Assembly (NCBI GenBank): GCA_026707185.1
Contig: JAPOXI010000104.1
Span: forward strand, 1-37,865
DNA from: Chloroflexota bacterium
Lineage (GTDB): Bacteria > Chloroflexota > UBA11872
Length of the DNA: 37,865 nt
Direction of reading: 5' to 3'
A program made the translations under genes and the position numbers. Shown here piece after piece: positions 8,213 through 14,593 of this stretch (positions are counted from its first letter, which is position 1; each line of letters starts with the position of its first letter). Below the pieces are notes generated by a model that was given only the letters and a program-made list of their open reading frames with translations, had not been told where the DNA came from and ran no database searches.

Positions 8213-8712
8213 CGGACGCGCCCACGGAGATAGTCCTCGCCACCGTGCTGGGGGCGTTCGGTGTGCGCGGCGAGGTTCGGATTCGGCTGGAAACCGATGT
8301 GCTCGGCAACCTTGCGGCGGGCCGTCGCGTCTACGTTGGCGCGAGCCGCGACGCGGTTGAGATCGAGGCGTTCCACTCCGGTGTCAAACCACGCCTCATG
8401 CTTTCCGGTGTGCGCACGCGCGACGAGGCGCGTGATCTGCGGGGGGCCGAAATCTCGGTGCCGCTGGCCGAAGCGGTGCCCCTGCCGGATGGCGCCTACT
8501 ACGGCGCGGAGCTCATTGGGGTGCGTGTGGTGGGGCTCAGCGGCGAACCGATTGGAACGCTTCGCGAGGTGATGTCGACGGGCAGCAATGACGTGTACGT
8601 GGTGCGCGGTCCGGACGGGGAAGTGCTGGTACCGGCGATCCCGGACGTGGTGCAGGGCTTCGATCCCGAGCGGCGGGAACTCACGATCGAGCTGATCGAG
8701 GGGCTGCGCTGA
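8209..8712 (+). CDS. rimM: Ribosome maturation factor RimM (CTG start proposed)
   Basis: RimM helps the 30S head mature, binding S19. The reading has the usual N-terminal strand and loop [19 protein letters not shown] and the C-terminal PRC-barrel part ([11 protein letters not shown], then [10 protein letters not shown]). The first standard start, GTG 8245, would remove the first conserved strand. Upstream to the khpA stop the only start-like codon is CTG 8209-8211. It overlaps the khpA TGA as CTGA, has AGGA six bases upstream (8199-8202), and yields M-T-D-A-P-T-E-I-V, a normal RimM beginning. I therefore propose a CTG start, giving 167 residues, the usual family length. The 3' end shares one base with the trmD ATG. 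Confidence 0.92.
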   Translation: MTDAPTEIVLATVLGAFGVRGEVRIRLETDVLGNLAAGRRVYVGASRDAVEIEAFHSGVKPRLMLSGVRTRDEARDLRGAEISVPLAEAVPLPDGAYYGAELIGVRVVGLSGEPIGTLREVMSTGSNDVYVVRGPDGEVLVPAIPDVVQGFDPERRELTIELIEGLR

Positions 8713-9467
8713 TGTCGCCGGTCTGGCAGGTGGACGTGATCACGACGTTCCCGGAGAGCTTCAGAGGATTCCTGGACGTGAGCTTGCTGGGCAAGGCACG
8801 GGCCGCGGGCACCATTGACGTCAGAGTCCACAACCTGAGGGACTGGGCGGAGCCACCGCATCGGGTCACGGACGACTACGCCTACGGCGGCGGTCCCGGG
8901 ATGGTTCTGAAGGCGGAACCGATCATTGCGGCCGTGGAGGACCTGCGAGGAGCGGGCGGCTGGGTCGGTTTGCTGACGCCGCAAGGGCGACCGCTCACCC
9001 AGCCCAGGGCCGCGGCCCTGGCGGCGCGGCCGCACCTGATCCTGATCTGCGGACGCTATGAGGGCGTGGATGAGCGCGTGCGGACGCTGGTGGTCGACGA
9101 AGAGATTAGCGTGGGCGACTACGTGCTGAGCGGCGGCGAAGTGGCGGCGATGGTGGTGATCGACGCGGCCGCCCGGTTGGTGCCGGGGGTGGTGGGGGAC
9201 GCGGCTTCGCTGGTTGGCGAGTCGCACGCCGAGGGACGGCTCTCGCACCCGCAATTCACGCGACCTGAAGAGCTCCGGGGGCAGCGCGTGCCTCCCGTGC
9301 TCCTCAGCGGGCACCACGCGCGGATCGAGCGCTGGCGGCGCGCGCAGGCGCTGCACCGCACCCAGCGCCGACGTGCCGACTTGCTGGAGGGCCGGGAGCT
9401 TTCGGCCGAGGAGCGCCAACTCATGGACGAGTTTCCTCCCTGCGACATCCAGGGGCCCGGATCGTGA
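8712..9467 (+). CDS. trmD: tRNA (guanine-N1-)-methyltransferase TrmD
   Basis: TrmD methylates G37 of tRNAs next to the anticodon and prevents frameshifting. The trefoil-knot SPOUT fold is shown by [25 protein letters not shown] and [22 protein letters not shown] is the conserved interdomain segment that contacts tRNA. Length is 251 residues, as expected. ATG 8712 overlaps the rimM TGA by one base (TGATG), with GAGGGG upstream, so the two are translationally coupled. Last gene of this operon here; rplS, which normally follows, is missing from this position. Confidence 0.98.
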   Translation: MSPVWQVDVITTFPESFRGFLDVSLLGKARAAGTIDVRVHNLRDWAEPPHRVTDDYAYGGGPGMVLKAEPIIAAVEDLRGAGGWVGLLTPQGRPLTQPRAAALAARPHLILICGRYEGVDERVRTLVVDEEISVGDYVLSGGEVAAMVVIDAAARLVPGVVGDAASLVGESHAEGRLSHPQFTRPEELRGQRVPPVLLSGHHARIERWRRAQALHRTQRRRADLLEGRELSAEERQLMDEFPPCDIQGPGS

Positions 9468-9510
9468 TGGGCGGCCGTCACAGCCGCGTTCCGAGGCAAC
9501 GCGCGGGCGG

Positions 9511-10842
9511 TCAGGTTCGTTGGACCTTGAGCACTTCCCCGTAGACGGCTATCACCCGGACCTGTTCGCCCCGGTCGATCAAAACGCCCGGATCGGCAGT
9601 CGCCACCCAGTCCCTATCGCCGACCCGCACTCTTCCGGAGGGCCGCAGGTCGGATAGCGTGACGCCCCTCTGGCCAATCAGGGCCGTTTCGGCCGCGGTC
9701 TGAAAGCCGGCGGTCTCGCCGCCGCCGGCGCGCGCCAGGCGAACGAACACCACCCATATGCCCAGGGCGATTCCGCCCATGGCGGCGATCACAAACGGAT
9801 TCACCATGAAGCTGGGTTCGGGCAGATCCGACGGGCGGAAGAAGTCCCCGAACAGAAAGATGCCGCCGAGGACCAGGAACAGGACGCCGCCAGCCCCGAA
9901 GAACCCGAAGCCGGGCACGGTGGTCTCTCCATAAAACAGCGCCGCGGCAAAGACGATGAACACCACGCCCAGCCAACTGCCCGGCAGGTTCAGGAACCCG
10001 AGGACGGCCAAGGCCAGTGTCACCACGCCAAGAAGGCTGGGGATGATCAAGCCGGGAAACAACACTTCCACCAGGAAGGCGAGGCAGGCGGTCACGAACA
10101 GGACGAACACGACCTGCGGCATCGTGAGGATTCCCAGGAGGTGTTCCAGAATCGTGGGTCCCAGGTGCCGCACGCGGGCGTCGCGGGATGTGACGACGAT
10201 CGGGCCGGCGGCGGTCGTGGTCGGTTGCCCGTCGAGCTGCGCGAGCAGGTCGGGCAGGTCGGCGGCGACCAGGTCAGTCACGCCGAGACGCTGGGCTTCG
10301 TACGCCGAATAGGCGGTTGCATTCCAGACCGTGTCTTCGAGGGCGCCTGCGTTTCGTCCCCGCACCTCGGCGATGCCGCGGATGTAGGCCCGCATGTCCT
10401 GGCTGACGATGTGCGCCCGCGACCCTGGAATCTTGTCGCCGGCGGCGTCGAGCGGCGAGACGGCGCCGACGTTGGCCGCCGGCGCCATGACGGCAAAATT
10501 GGCGGCGGCCACAAGGAAGGTGCCCGCGGAGCCGGAGAAGGCCCCGGCGGGCGAGACGTACACGGCGACCGGGATCTCGGCATCCAGCAGGTGTTGCACG
10601 ATCGTCCGCGTGGGGTCGAACAGCCCTCCGGGCGAGTTCAGACGAATGACGACCAGCTCGACGTCATCCGCGTGCGCCGTGTCCAGCCCCCGGGCGATGT
10701 AGTCGGCCGTCAACTGCTTGATCGGGCCGTCGACGTTCATCACCAACACGGTGGGACTGTCGGCCGCGGCTGGCGTGAGTTGGAGCCACCCCGCCAAGCA
10801 GGCCAGAGCAAAGACGACGGCGGTCACCATGCCGCGACGCAT
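9511..10842 (-). CDS. NfeD-family ClpP-like membrane protease
   Basis: A 443-residue protein: signal peptide (residues 1-27), ClpP/crotonase-like protease domain (L-N-S-P-G-G-L near 68-74; S-G-S-A-G-T at 103-108 with the candidate nucleophile Ser105), four or five transmembrane helices (about 240-370), and a C-terminal NfeD OB-fold domain (L-I-G-Q-R-G-V, then D-R-D-W-V-A-T-A). Long NfeD proteins are membrane-bound Ser-Lys proteases that partner with stomatin-like proteins in membrane quality control. No stomatin gene is next to it here. At the place where the catalytic Lys is usually found, four residues before the conserved Asp of A-Y-I-R, I read Ile; Lys137 lies nearby but about ten residues away. 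Start ATG 10840-10842 has AGGA seven bases upstream; the longer open frame to 12258 is antisense to groEL and not real. Confidence 0.9.
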   Translation of the reverse strand: MRRGMVTAVVFALACLAGWLQLTPAAADSPTVLVMNVDGPIKQLTADYIARGLDTAHADDVELVVIRLNSPGGLFDPTRTIVQHLLDAEIPVAVYVSPAGAFSGSAGTFLVAAANFAVMAPAANVGAVSPLDAAGDKIPGSRAHIVSQDMRAYIRGIAEVRGRNAGALEDTVWNATAYSAYEAQRLGVTDLVAADLPDLLAQLDGQPTTTAAGPIVVTSRDARVRHLGPTILEHLLGILTMPQVVFVLFVTACLAFLVEVLFPGLIIPSLLGVVTLALAVLGFLNLPGSWLGVVFIVFAAALFYGETTVPGFGFFGAGGVLFLVLGGIFLFGDFFRPSDLPEPSFMVNPFVIAAMGGIALGIWVVFVRLARAGGGETAGFQTAAETALIGQRGVTLSDLRPSGRVRVGDRDWVATADPGVLIDRGEQVRVIAVYGEVLKVQRT

Positions 10843-11061
10843 AGGCAGATCCTGCTTGGGGATCGAGGCGGGGTCCGGGGCCCGGCAGCTGCCCCGCTCC
10901 GATTCTAGCCGCCGGCGGATTCGGCCAACCTGGACGGGGGCGACGGTGGCCGGACCGCCGAGGACTGTCGCGCTCCTCGCGCGTACCTCGCATGCCGTCC
11001 CCGATGCCGCAGCATGTACGTGACGGGAGCGGCCCGACCGGTGACCGCTGCCAAGGAGTCC

Positions 11062-11090
11062 TTGTCGGGCGGCGGCGCGTACCGGACAAT
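11062..11090 (+). promoter_or_regulatory. Candidate promoter of groEL
   Basis: TTGTCG (11062-11067), 17-base spacer, GACAAT (11085-11090). The predicted start near 11097 places the terminator-like hairpin at the very 5' end of the mRNA. No CIRCE element (TTAGCACTC-N9-GAGTGCTAA) was seen between 10843 and 11160. The remainder of this 318-base gap holds nothing else I can identify. Confidence 0.5.
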
Positions 11091-11100
11091 GGTTAACCCG

Positions 11101-11126
11101 CGCGGCCCTTCGAGCCGCGTTTTTTT
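11101..11126 (+). terminator. Terminator-like hairpin in the groEL leader
   Basis: CGCGGC pairs with GCCGCG around a seven-base loop and is followed by seven T residues (11120-11126). It fits an intrinsic terminator on the plus strand, but no plus-strand gene ends here; nfeD starts on the other strand at 10842. It sits directly after the putative groEL promoter and about 20 bases before the groEL Shine-Dalgarno, so attenuation or 5' stabilisation is possible. Confidence 0.6.
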
Positions 11127-11160
11127 GACCGTCCCCCGAACCTGACCGAGGAGGCTTGGC

Positions 11161-12834
11161 GTGGTACTTGATCGCGCTGTCGTATTCGACCTCGAAGCCC
11201 GGCTGGCCCTCCGCGAGGGCGTGGACCTGGTGGCCAATGCCGTCAAGGTGACCATGGGGCCGAAGGGTCGCAACGTTGCCTACAAGCCCAGTCTCGGTCC
11301 ACCCACGGTGACCAACGACGGCGTGACCGTGGCGCGGGACATCAAAGTTGAGAACACGTTCCTCCACACGGGCGCGCAGATCGTCTACGAAGCCTGTCGA
11401 CAGACCAACACGGTGGCCGGCGACGGCACGACCACGGCGGCGGTGCTGACGCAGGCGATGTACAGCGAGGCGTTCAAGGCCGTGATGGCCGGCGCCAACC
11501 CGATGATCATTCGTCGGGGCATGGACCCGGCGCTGGCCGAGGCGGAGTCGGCGCTCTACCAGCAGGCCGTGCGGGCGGAGTCGCGGCAAGAGGTCGCCTG
11601 GATGGCCGGCATGTCGGCGAATGACCCCTTCGTTGGCGAGTTGATCGCGGACGTGTTTGAGCGCCAGGGTGTTGAAGGCGCAATTACGGTGGACGAAGGC
11701 AAGAGCCTGAAGACCGAAATCACGTACGTGGATGGCATGCGGCTCGATACCGGATTCCTGTCGTCGCACTTCGCCACCGACACGGCCGAAACCGAGGCGT
11801 TGATCGAGAAGCCGGACATTCTCATCACCGACCGGGAGATCGAGCACTTGCGCGACTTCCTGCCGTTCCTGGAGCAGTACGCGGCGAGCGGCCGCAAGAA
11901 GCTGGTGATCGTCGCCAAGCAGCTCATCGGCGAAGTGGTGACGATGCTGGCGACCAACAAGCAGGCCGGCAATCTGGAGGTCATCTGCGTCAAGGCGCCG
12001 GTGTTCGGGCAGCGGCAACGCTGGATGCTGGAGGACCTGGCGATCTTCACGGGCGGAACCATCGTGGGTCACGAAACGGGCGAACCCTGGCGGGCGATCG
12101 GCCTGGACGTGCTGGGCACCGCCGAACGCGTGCGCTGCACAAAGGAGCAGACATTCTTTGTGGAGGGCGCCGGCGACCCGATGGCTATCCGCGAGCGCGT
12201 GGAGTACATCTGGATGCAGCACGGTCGGATGAAGAACCACTTCGACCGCGAGAAGCACCAGGAGCGCGCCAACAATCTGACCGGATCATTCGCCGAAATC
12301 TGGGTGGGGGCCGCCAGCGCGGTGGAACGCTTTGAGTTGCAACACCGGATCGAGGACGCGATTTCGGCGACCCGCGCCGGCCTGGACGAGGGCGTCGTGC
12401 CTGGCGGCGGCACGGCTCTGGCGCGCGCTTCCGAGGCGATCAAGGACGACCCGTCGCTGCCGCGGGACGAGGCCATTGGCCGACGGATCGTGCGCGACGC
12501 GCTGCGCATGCCGCTGGAAGTGATCGCCGATAATGCGGGCTACGACGGGGCCGTGGCGGTGGACGAGGTCCTGCAGCTTGAGGGCCGCCTGGGATTCAAT
12601 GCCGCTACCGGCGAATACGAGGATCTGGTGGCCATTGGGGTGATCGATCCGCTGAAGGTCACGCGCTCGGCTCTGCGGAACGCCGGCAGCGCGGCCGCCA
12701 TGCTGATTACCTCGGAGGCGGTGGTCGGCGATTCGCCGTCATACCATCGCTGGAACGAGCACTACCGCGAGCGGGTCGCCACAAAGCACGGCTTCTACCT
12801 GGACGAGCCGAGCGAGAGCCTGGGTTCCGAGTAG
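11161..12834 (+). CDS. groEL: GroEL-type chaperonin, divergent and solitary
   Basis: Group I chaperonin subunit, 557 residues. Nucleotide-binding elements are kept: V-T-M-G-P-K-G-R-N, T-N-D-G-V-T-V-A-R-D, V-A-G-D-G-T-T-T-A, and E-G-V-V-P-G-G-G-T-A. The apical domain is changed compared with standard GroEL (V-K-A-P-V-F-G-Q-R-Q-R-W-M-L-E-D-L), and a run of Trp/Met/His-rich sequence near residues 340-365 is unusual. The Gly-Gly-Met C-terminal tail is missing; it ends E-P-S-E-S-L-G-S-E. There is no groES next to it. The start is GTG 11161 after GAGGAGG (11147-11153). It is most likely a paralogue of a main GroEL encoded elsewhere, perhaps specialised for certain substrates; that is inference. Confidence 0.9.
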   Translation: MVLDRAVVFDLEARLALREGVDLVANAVKVTMGPKGRNVAYKPSLGPPTVTNDGVTVARDIKVENTFLHTGAQIVYEACRQTNTVAGDGTTTAAVLTQAMYSEAFKAVMAGANPMIIRRGMDPALAEAESALYQQAVRAESRQEVAWMAGMSANDPFVGELIADVFERQGVEGAITVDEGKSLKTEITYVDGMRLDTGFLSSHFATDTAETEALIEKPDILITDREIEHLRDFLPFLEQYAASGRKKLVIVAKQLIGEVVTMLATNKQAGNLEVICVKAPVFGQRQRWMLEDLAIFTGGTIVGHETGEPWRAIGLDVLGTAERVRCTKEQTFFVEGAGDPMAIRERVEYIWMQHGRMKNHFDREKHQERANNLTGSFAEIWVGAASAVERFELQHRIEDAISATRAGLDEGVVPGGGTALARASEAIKDDPSLPRDEAIGRRIVRDALRMPLEVIADNAGYDGAVAVDEVLQLEGRLGFNAATGEYEDLVAIGVIDPLKVTRSALRNAGSAAAMLITSEAVVGDSPSYHRWNEHYRERVATKHGFYLDEPSESLGSE

Positions 12835-12835
12835 G

Positions 12836-13657
12836 TCAGTCGAACCTCAGGCGGTCGACGACGCCGCGATTGCCCTTGAAGTTCTGGTCGGGCGCCGGAA
12901 ACGCCCCGTCGCGTACGTCGCGGGCGTAGTGGGCTAGCGCGGATTCGGCCAGCCCGGCGACGTTGGCAAAGACGCGGGTGTGCCGGTGTGTCGTCTCGGC
13001 GAAGCCGAACAGGTCGTAGATGACTTGAATCTGGCCGTCGCAATGCGGTCCCGCGCCGATCCCGATCGTCGGGATGTCGAGGTGCTGTGTGATTGCGCGG
13101 GCCAGCCCGGCCGGCACCAGCTCCAGGACGATCGCGAAGGCCCCGGCGTCGGCCTGGGCGCGCGCGTCGTCCACGATCGCCTGCGCAGCCGAGAGCCGGA
13201 CGCCCTGGACCCGGTAGCCGCCCAGCGCGTAGGCCGTCTGGGGCGTCAGGCCCACGTGCGCCATGACCGGAAACCCGCGGCTGGTCAACGCTGAGGTCAC
13301 CGTGGCGGTTTCCTTGCCGCCCTCCAATTTGACGGCGCTCACCCCGCCAGCCTGCAGCAGGCGAGCCGCATTCCGCAGCGCAATGTCGACCGTGGCGTAG
13401 GACATGTGCGGCAGGTCGGCAATGACCAGCACGGATGTGACGGCGCGCGTGACGGCCGCGCTGTGGTGCACGATGTCCTCGACTCGCACCGGCAATTCGT
13501 TGTCGTGCCCCAACACGGTGCGGCCGACGCTGTCGCCAACCAGAAGCGCGTCCACGCCGGCCCGTTCGGCCAGCCGGGCAAAGGGAGCGTCGTAGGCCGT
13601 GACGCAGACCAGGGGGGCGCCGATGCCCTTACGCGCGCGGAACTCGGAAGCCGTCAC
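12836..13657 (-). CDS. panB: 3-methyl-2-oxobutanoate hydroxymethyltransferase
   Basis: PanB makes ketopantoate from 2-oxoisovalerate and methylene-tetrahydrofolate, the first step to pantothenate and CoA. Diagnostic segments: T-A-Y-D-A-P-F-A-R, L-L-V-G-D-S-V-G (metal Asp), A-D-L-P-H-M-S-Y, V-K-L-E-G-G, M-A-H-V-G-L-T-P-Q, V-L-E-L-V-P (catalytic Glu), and G-I-G-A-G-P-H-C-D-G-Q. Length, 273 residues, is standard. It converges with groEL, one base apart. No panC or panD is next to it. Confidence 0.97.
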   Translation of the reverse strand: MTASEFRARKGIGAPLVCVTAYDAPFARLAERAGVDALLVGDSVGRTVLGHDNELPVRVEDIVHHSAAVTRAVTSVLVIADLPHMSYATVDIALRNAARLLQAGGVSAVKLEGGKETATVTSALTSRGFPVMAHVGLTPQTAYALGGYRVQGVRLSAAQAIVDDARAQADAGAFAIVLELVPAGLARAITQHLDIPTIGIGAGPHCDGQIQVIYDLFGFAETTHRHTRVFANVAGLAESALAHYARDVRDGAFPAPDQNFKGNRGVVDRLRFD

Positions 13658-13745
13658 GGGCCAGACTCAGTAGCGGCGCGGCGCGGGCGGATGGTAGCGC
13701 GGCCGCGACGCGCCGGGCGTCGGGCGCAGGGCCCGGCGCCGAGGC

Positions 13746-14156
13746 CTAGTACATGTGTCGTTCGTCGCGCGACCAGTCCACCGGGGCCATGCGCGGACGG
13801 TCAGGAATCCGCTCAAGCAGTTCGGGCTCGAGGTCGGTCTCGTCGTAGAGCCCCTTGATCTGGTTGTTGGGCAAGTCCAACTCGGAGGACATGTCCTCGT
13901 AAAACGTCTCAATCGCCTTGTAGCGGTAGTACCACTCGACCGGGTCGCCAAAATCGTCGCAATGCTCGGCGAAATAGAGCACCACTTCGCGCTGGCCGAT
14001 GTTGGTGGGATTCATGCGCTGCGGAAACGACTCACCGAATTCGCGCAGCCACCTGAGGTGGCGTTTGACTTCCGCCGGCGGAAATCTTCGATTCCTGGTG
14101 AGTTGGCCTGAGTACCAGGAGAGCGCCGAATTGAATGTTGAGCAGTCCGATGCCAT
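13746..14156 (-). CDS. Hypothetical protein, 136 residues
   Basis: I do not recognise this protein. It is rich in aromatic and acidic residues. The middle part (W-L-R-E-F-G-E-S-F, then Y-R-Y-K-A-I-E-T-F-Y-E-D-M) looks vaguely like the helical core-binding domain of tyrosine recombinases, but no catalytic domain follows, so this is only a hint. The codon pattern is coding-like (high GC3) from ATG 14154-14156 onward. The frame extends upstream to GTG 14345, but that part has low GC3 and contains a perfect 11-base hairpin, which argues it is leader or RNA rather than protein. A TTGACG-16-TACACT promoter lies just upstream of 14345. Confidence 0.6.
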   Translation of the reverse strand: MASDCSTFNSALSWYSGQLTRNRRFPPAEVKRHLRWLREFGESFPQRMNPTNIGQREVVLYFAEHCDDFGDPVEWYYRYKAIETFYEDMSSELDLPNNQIKGLYDETDLEPELLERIPDRPRMAPVDWSRDERHMY

Positions 14157-14219
14157 GCCGTGCCTCCCCGCCGTGCATGCGATCCCTGCGTAGCGCCAGG
14201 CAGACGGTTCGGTCCCGAG

Positions 14220-14347
14220 ATACAACAACGCTCGCCCCGAGGGGCGAGCGTCAGTCTCAGTTAATCGCGACGACGGTGGCAGCGCCTCACGATCAAACCG
14301 TCCTCCCTGAACCCAATAATGCAGCAACGTACGAATCGCTGCCACAC
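14220..14347 (-). ncRNA. Candidate structured small RNA or leader
   Basis: Starting from a good minus-strand promoter, the transcript would begin near 14347. GTGGCAGCG at its 5' end pairs perfectly with CGCTGCCAC about 60 bases on. It would end after the perfect 11-base hairpin at 14228-14251, followed by TGTTGTA. This gives a compact RNA of roughly 125 bases. It is not a 4.5S RNA (the GGAA-type tetraloop motif is missing), and I see no known riboswitch motif. Alternatively it is the leader of the downstream unknown gene, or the coding start of a leaderless form of it (GTG 14345). Confidence 0.4.
14228..14251 (-). terminator. Perfect 11-base inverted repeat, possible terminator
   Basis: ACGCTCGCCCC and GGGGCGAGCGT are separated by two bases only. 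On the minus strand the stem is followed by TGTTGT, a weak U-run, so it could end a minus-strand RNA. On the plus strand no T-run follows. Perfect symmetry could also mean a protein-binding palindrome. Confidence 0.45.
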
Positions 14348-14354
14348 GCCGATA

Positions 14355-14382
14355 AGTGTAAGTCTCGGTAGGCTTTCGTCAA
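14355..14382 (-). promoter_or_regulatory. Minus-strand promoter of the candidate RNA/unknown gene
   Basis: Read on the minus strand: TTGACG (14377-14382), 16-base spacer, TACACT (14355-14360). The -35 box matches consensus at five of six positions and the -10 box at four. The start would fall near 14347, right before GTG 14345. Confidence 0.5.
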
Positions 14383-14539
14383 CACTGAATCTGATGATGC
14401 GCAGTTTGGACCGGCGTTCGGCCAACAGCCGCCGTGACACCCGGGGAGATATGTTGCTTCAAAGACTGAACAAAGTGTCCGTAGATTGTTCGGTCTTTTG
14501 CGCCGGCTGGCCTGCGGCCCTTGATATTCGGGGCGCGAG

Positions 14540-14568
14540 TTGTCATAACCGTTTGTCGCTGCGATTAA
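14540..14568 (+). promoter_or_regulatory. Candidate promoter of murD
   Basis: TTGTCA (14540-14545), 17-base spacer, GATTAA (14563-14568). The start near 14575 would give a leader of about 20 bases with AGGCGGGA in front of GTG 14594. The -10 box is weak. The stretch 14383-14539 between this and the minus-strand promoter shows nothing I can identify. Confidence 0.35.
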
Positions 14569-14593
14569 CGCTCGAACAGCAGGCGGGATCGCT

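Noticed and set aside
11060..11160. CIRCE operator of HrcA in front of groEL
   Set aside because: TTAGCACTC-N9-GAGTGCTAA not found.
10843..12258. Upstream extension of the nfeD frame, antisense to groEL (open from 9511 to 12258)
   Set aside because: The protein starts with a signal peptide at 10842; the extension is a mirror of groEL codons and has no conserved motif.
14220..14300. T-box leader (GGTGGCAGCGC next to a hairpin)
   Set aside because: The order of T-box sequence and hairpin is wrong on the plus strand, and no aminoacyl-tRNA synthetase or amino-acid gene follows.
14157..14345. N-terminal extension of the unknown protein to GTG 14345
   Set aside because: Third-position GC falls to about half and the segment contains a perfect hairpin; kept only as an alternative to the RNA candidate.
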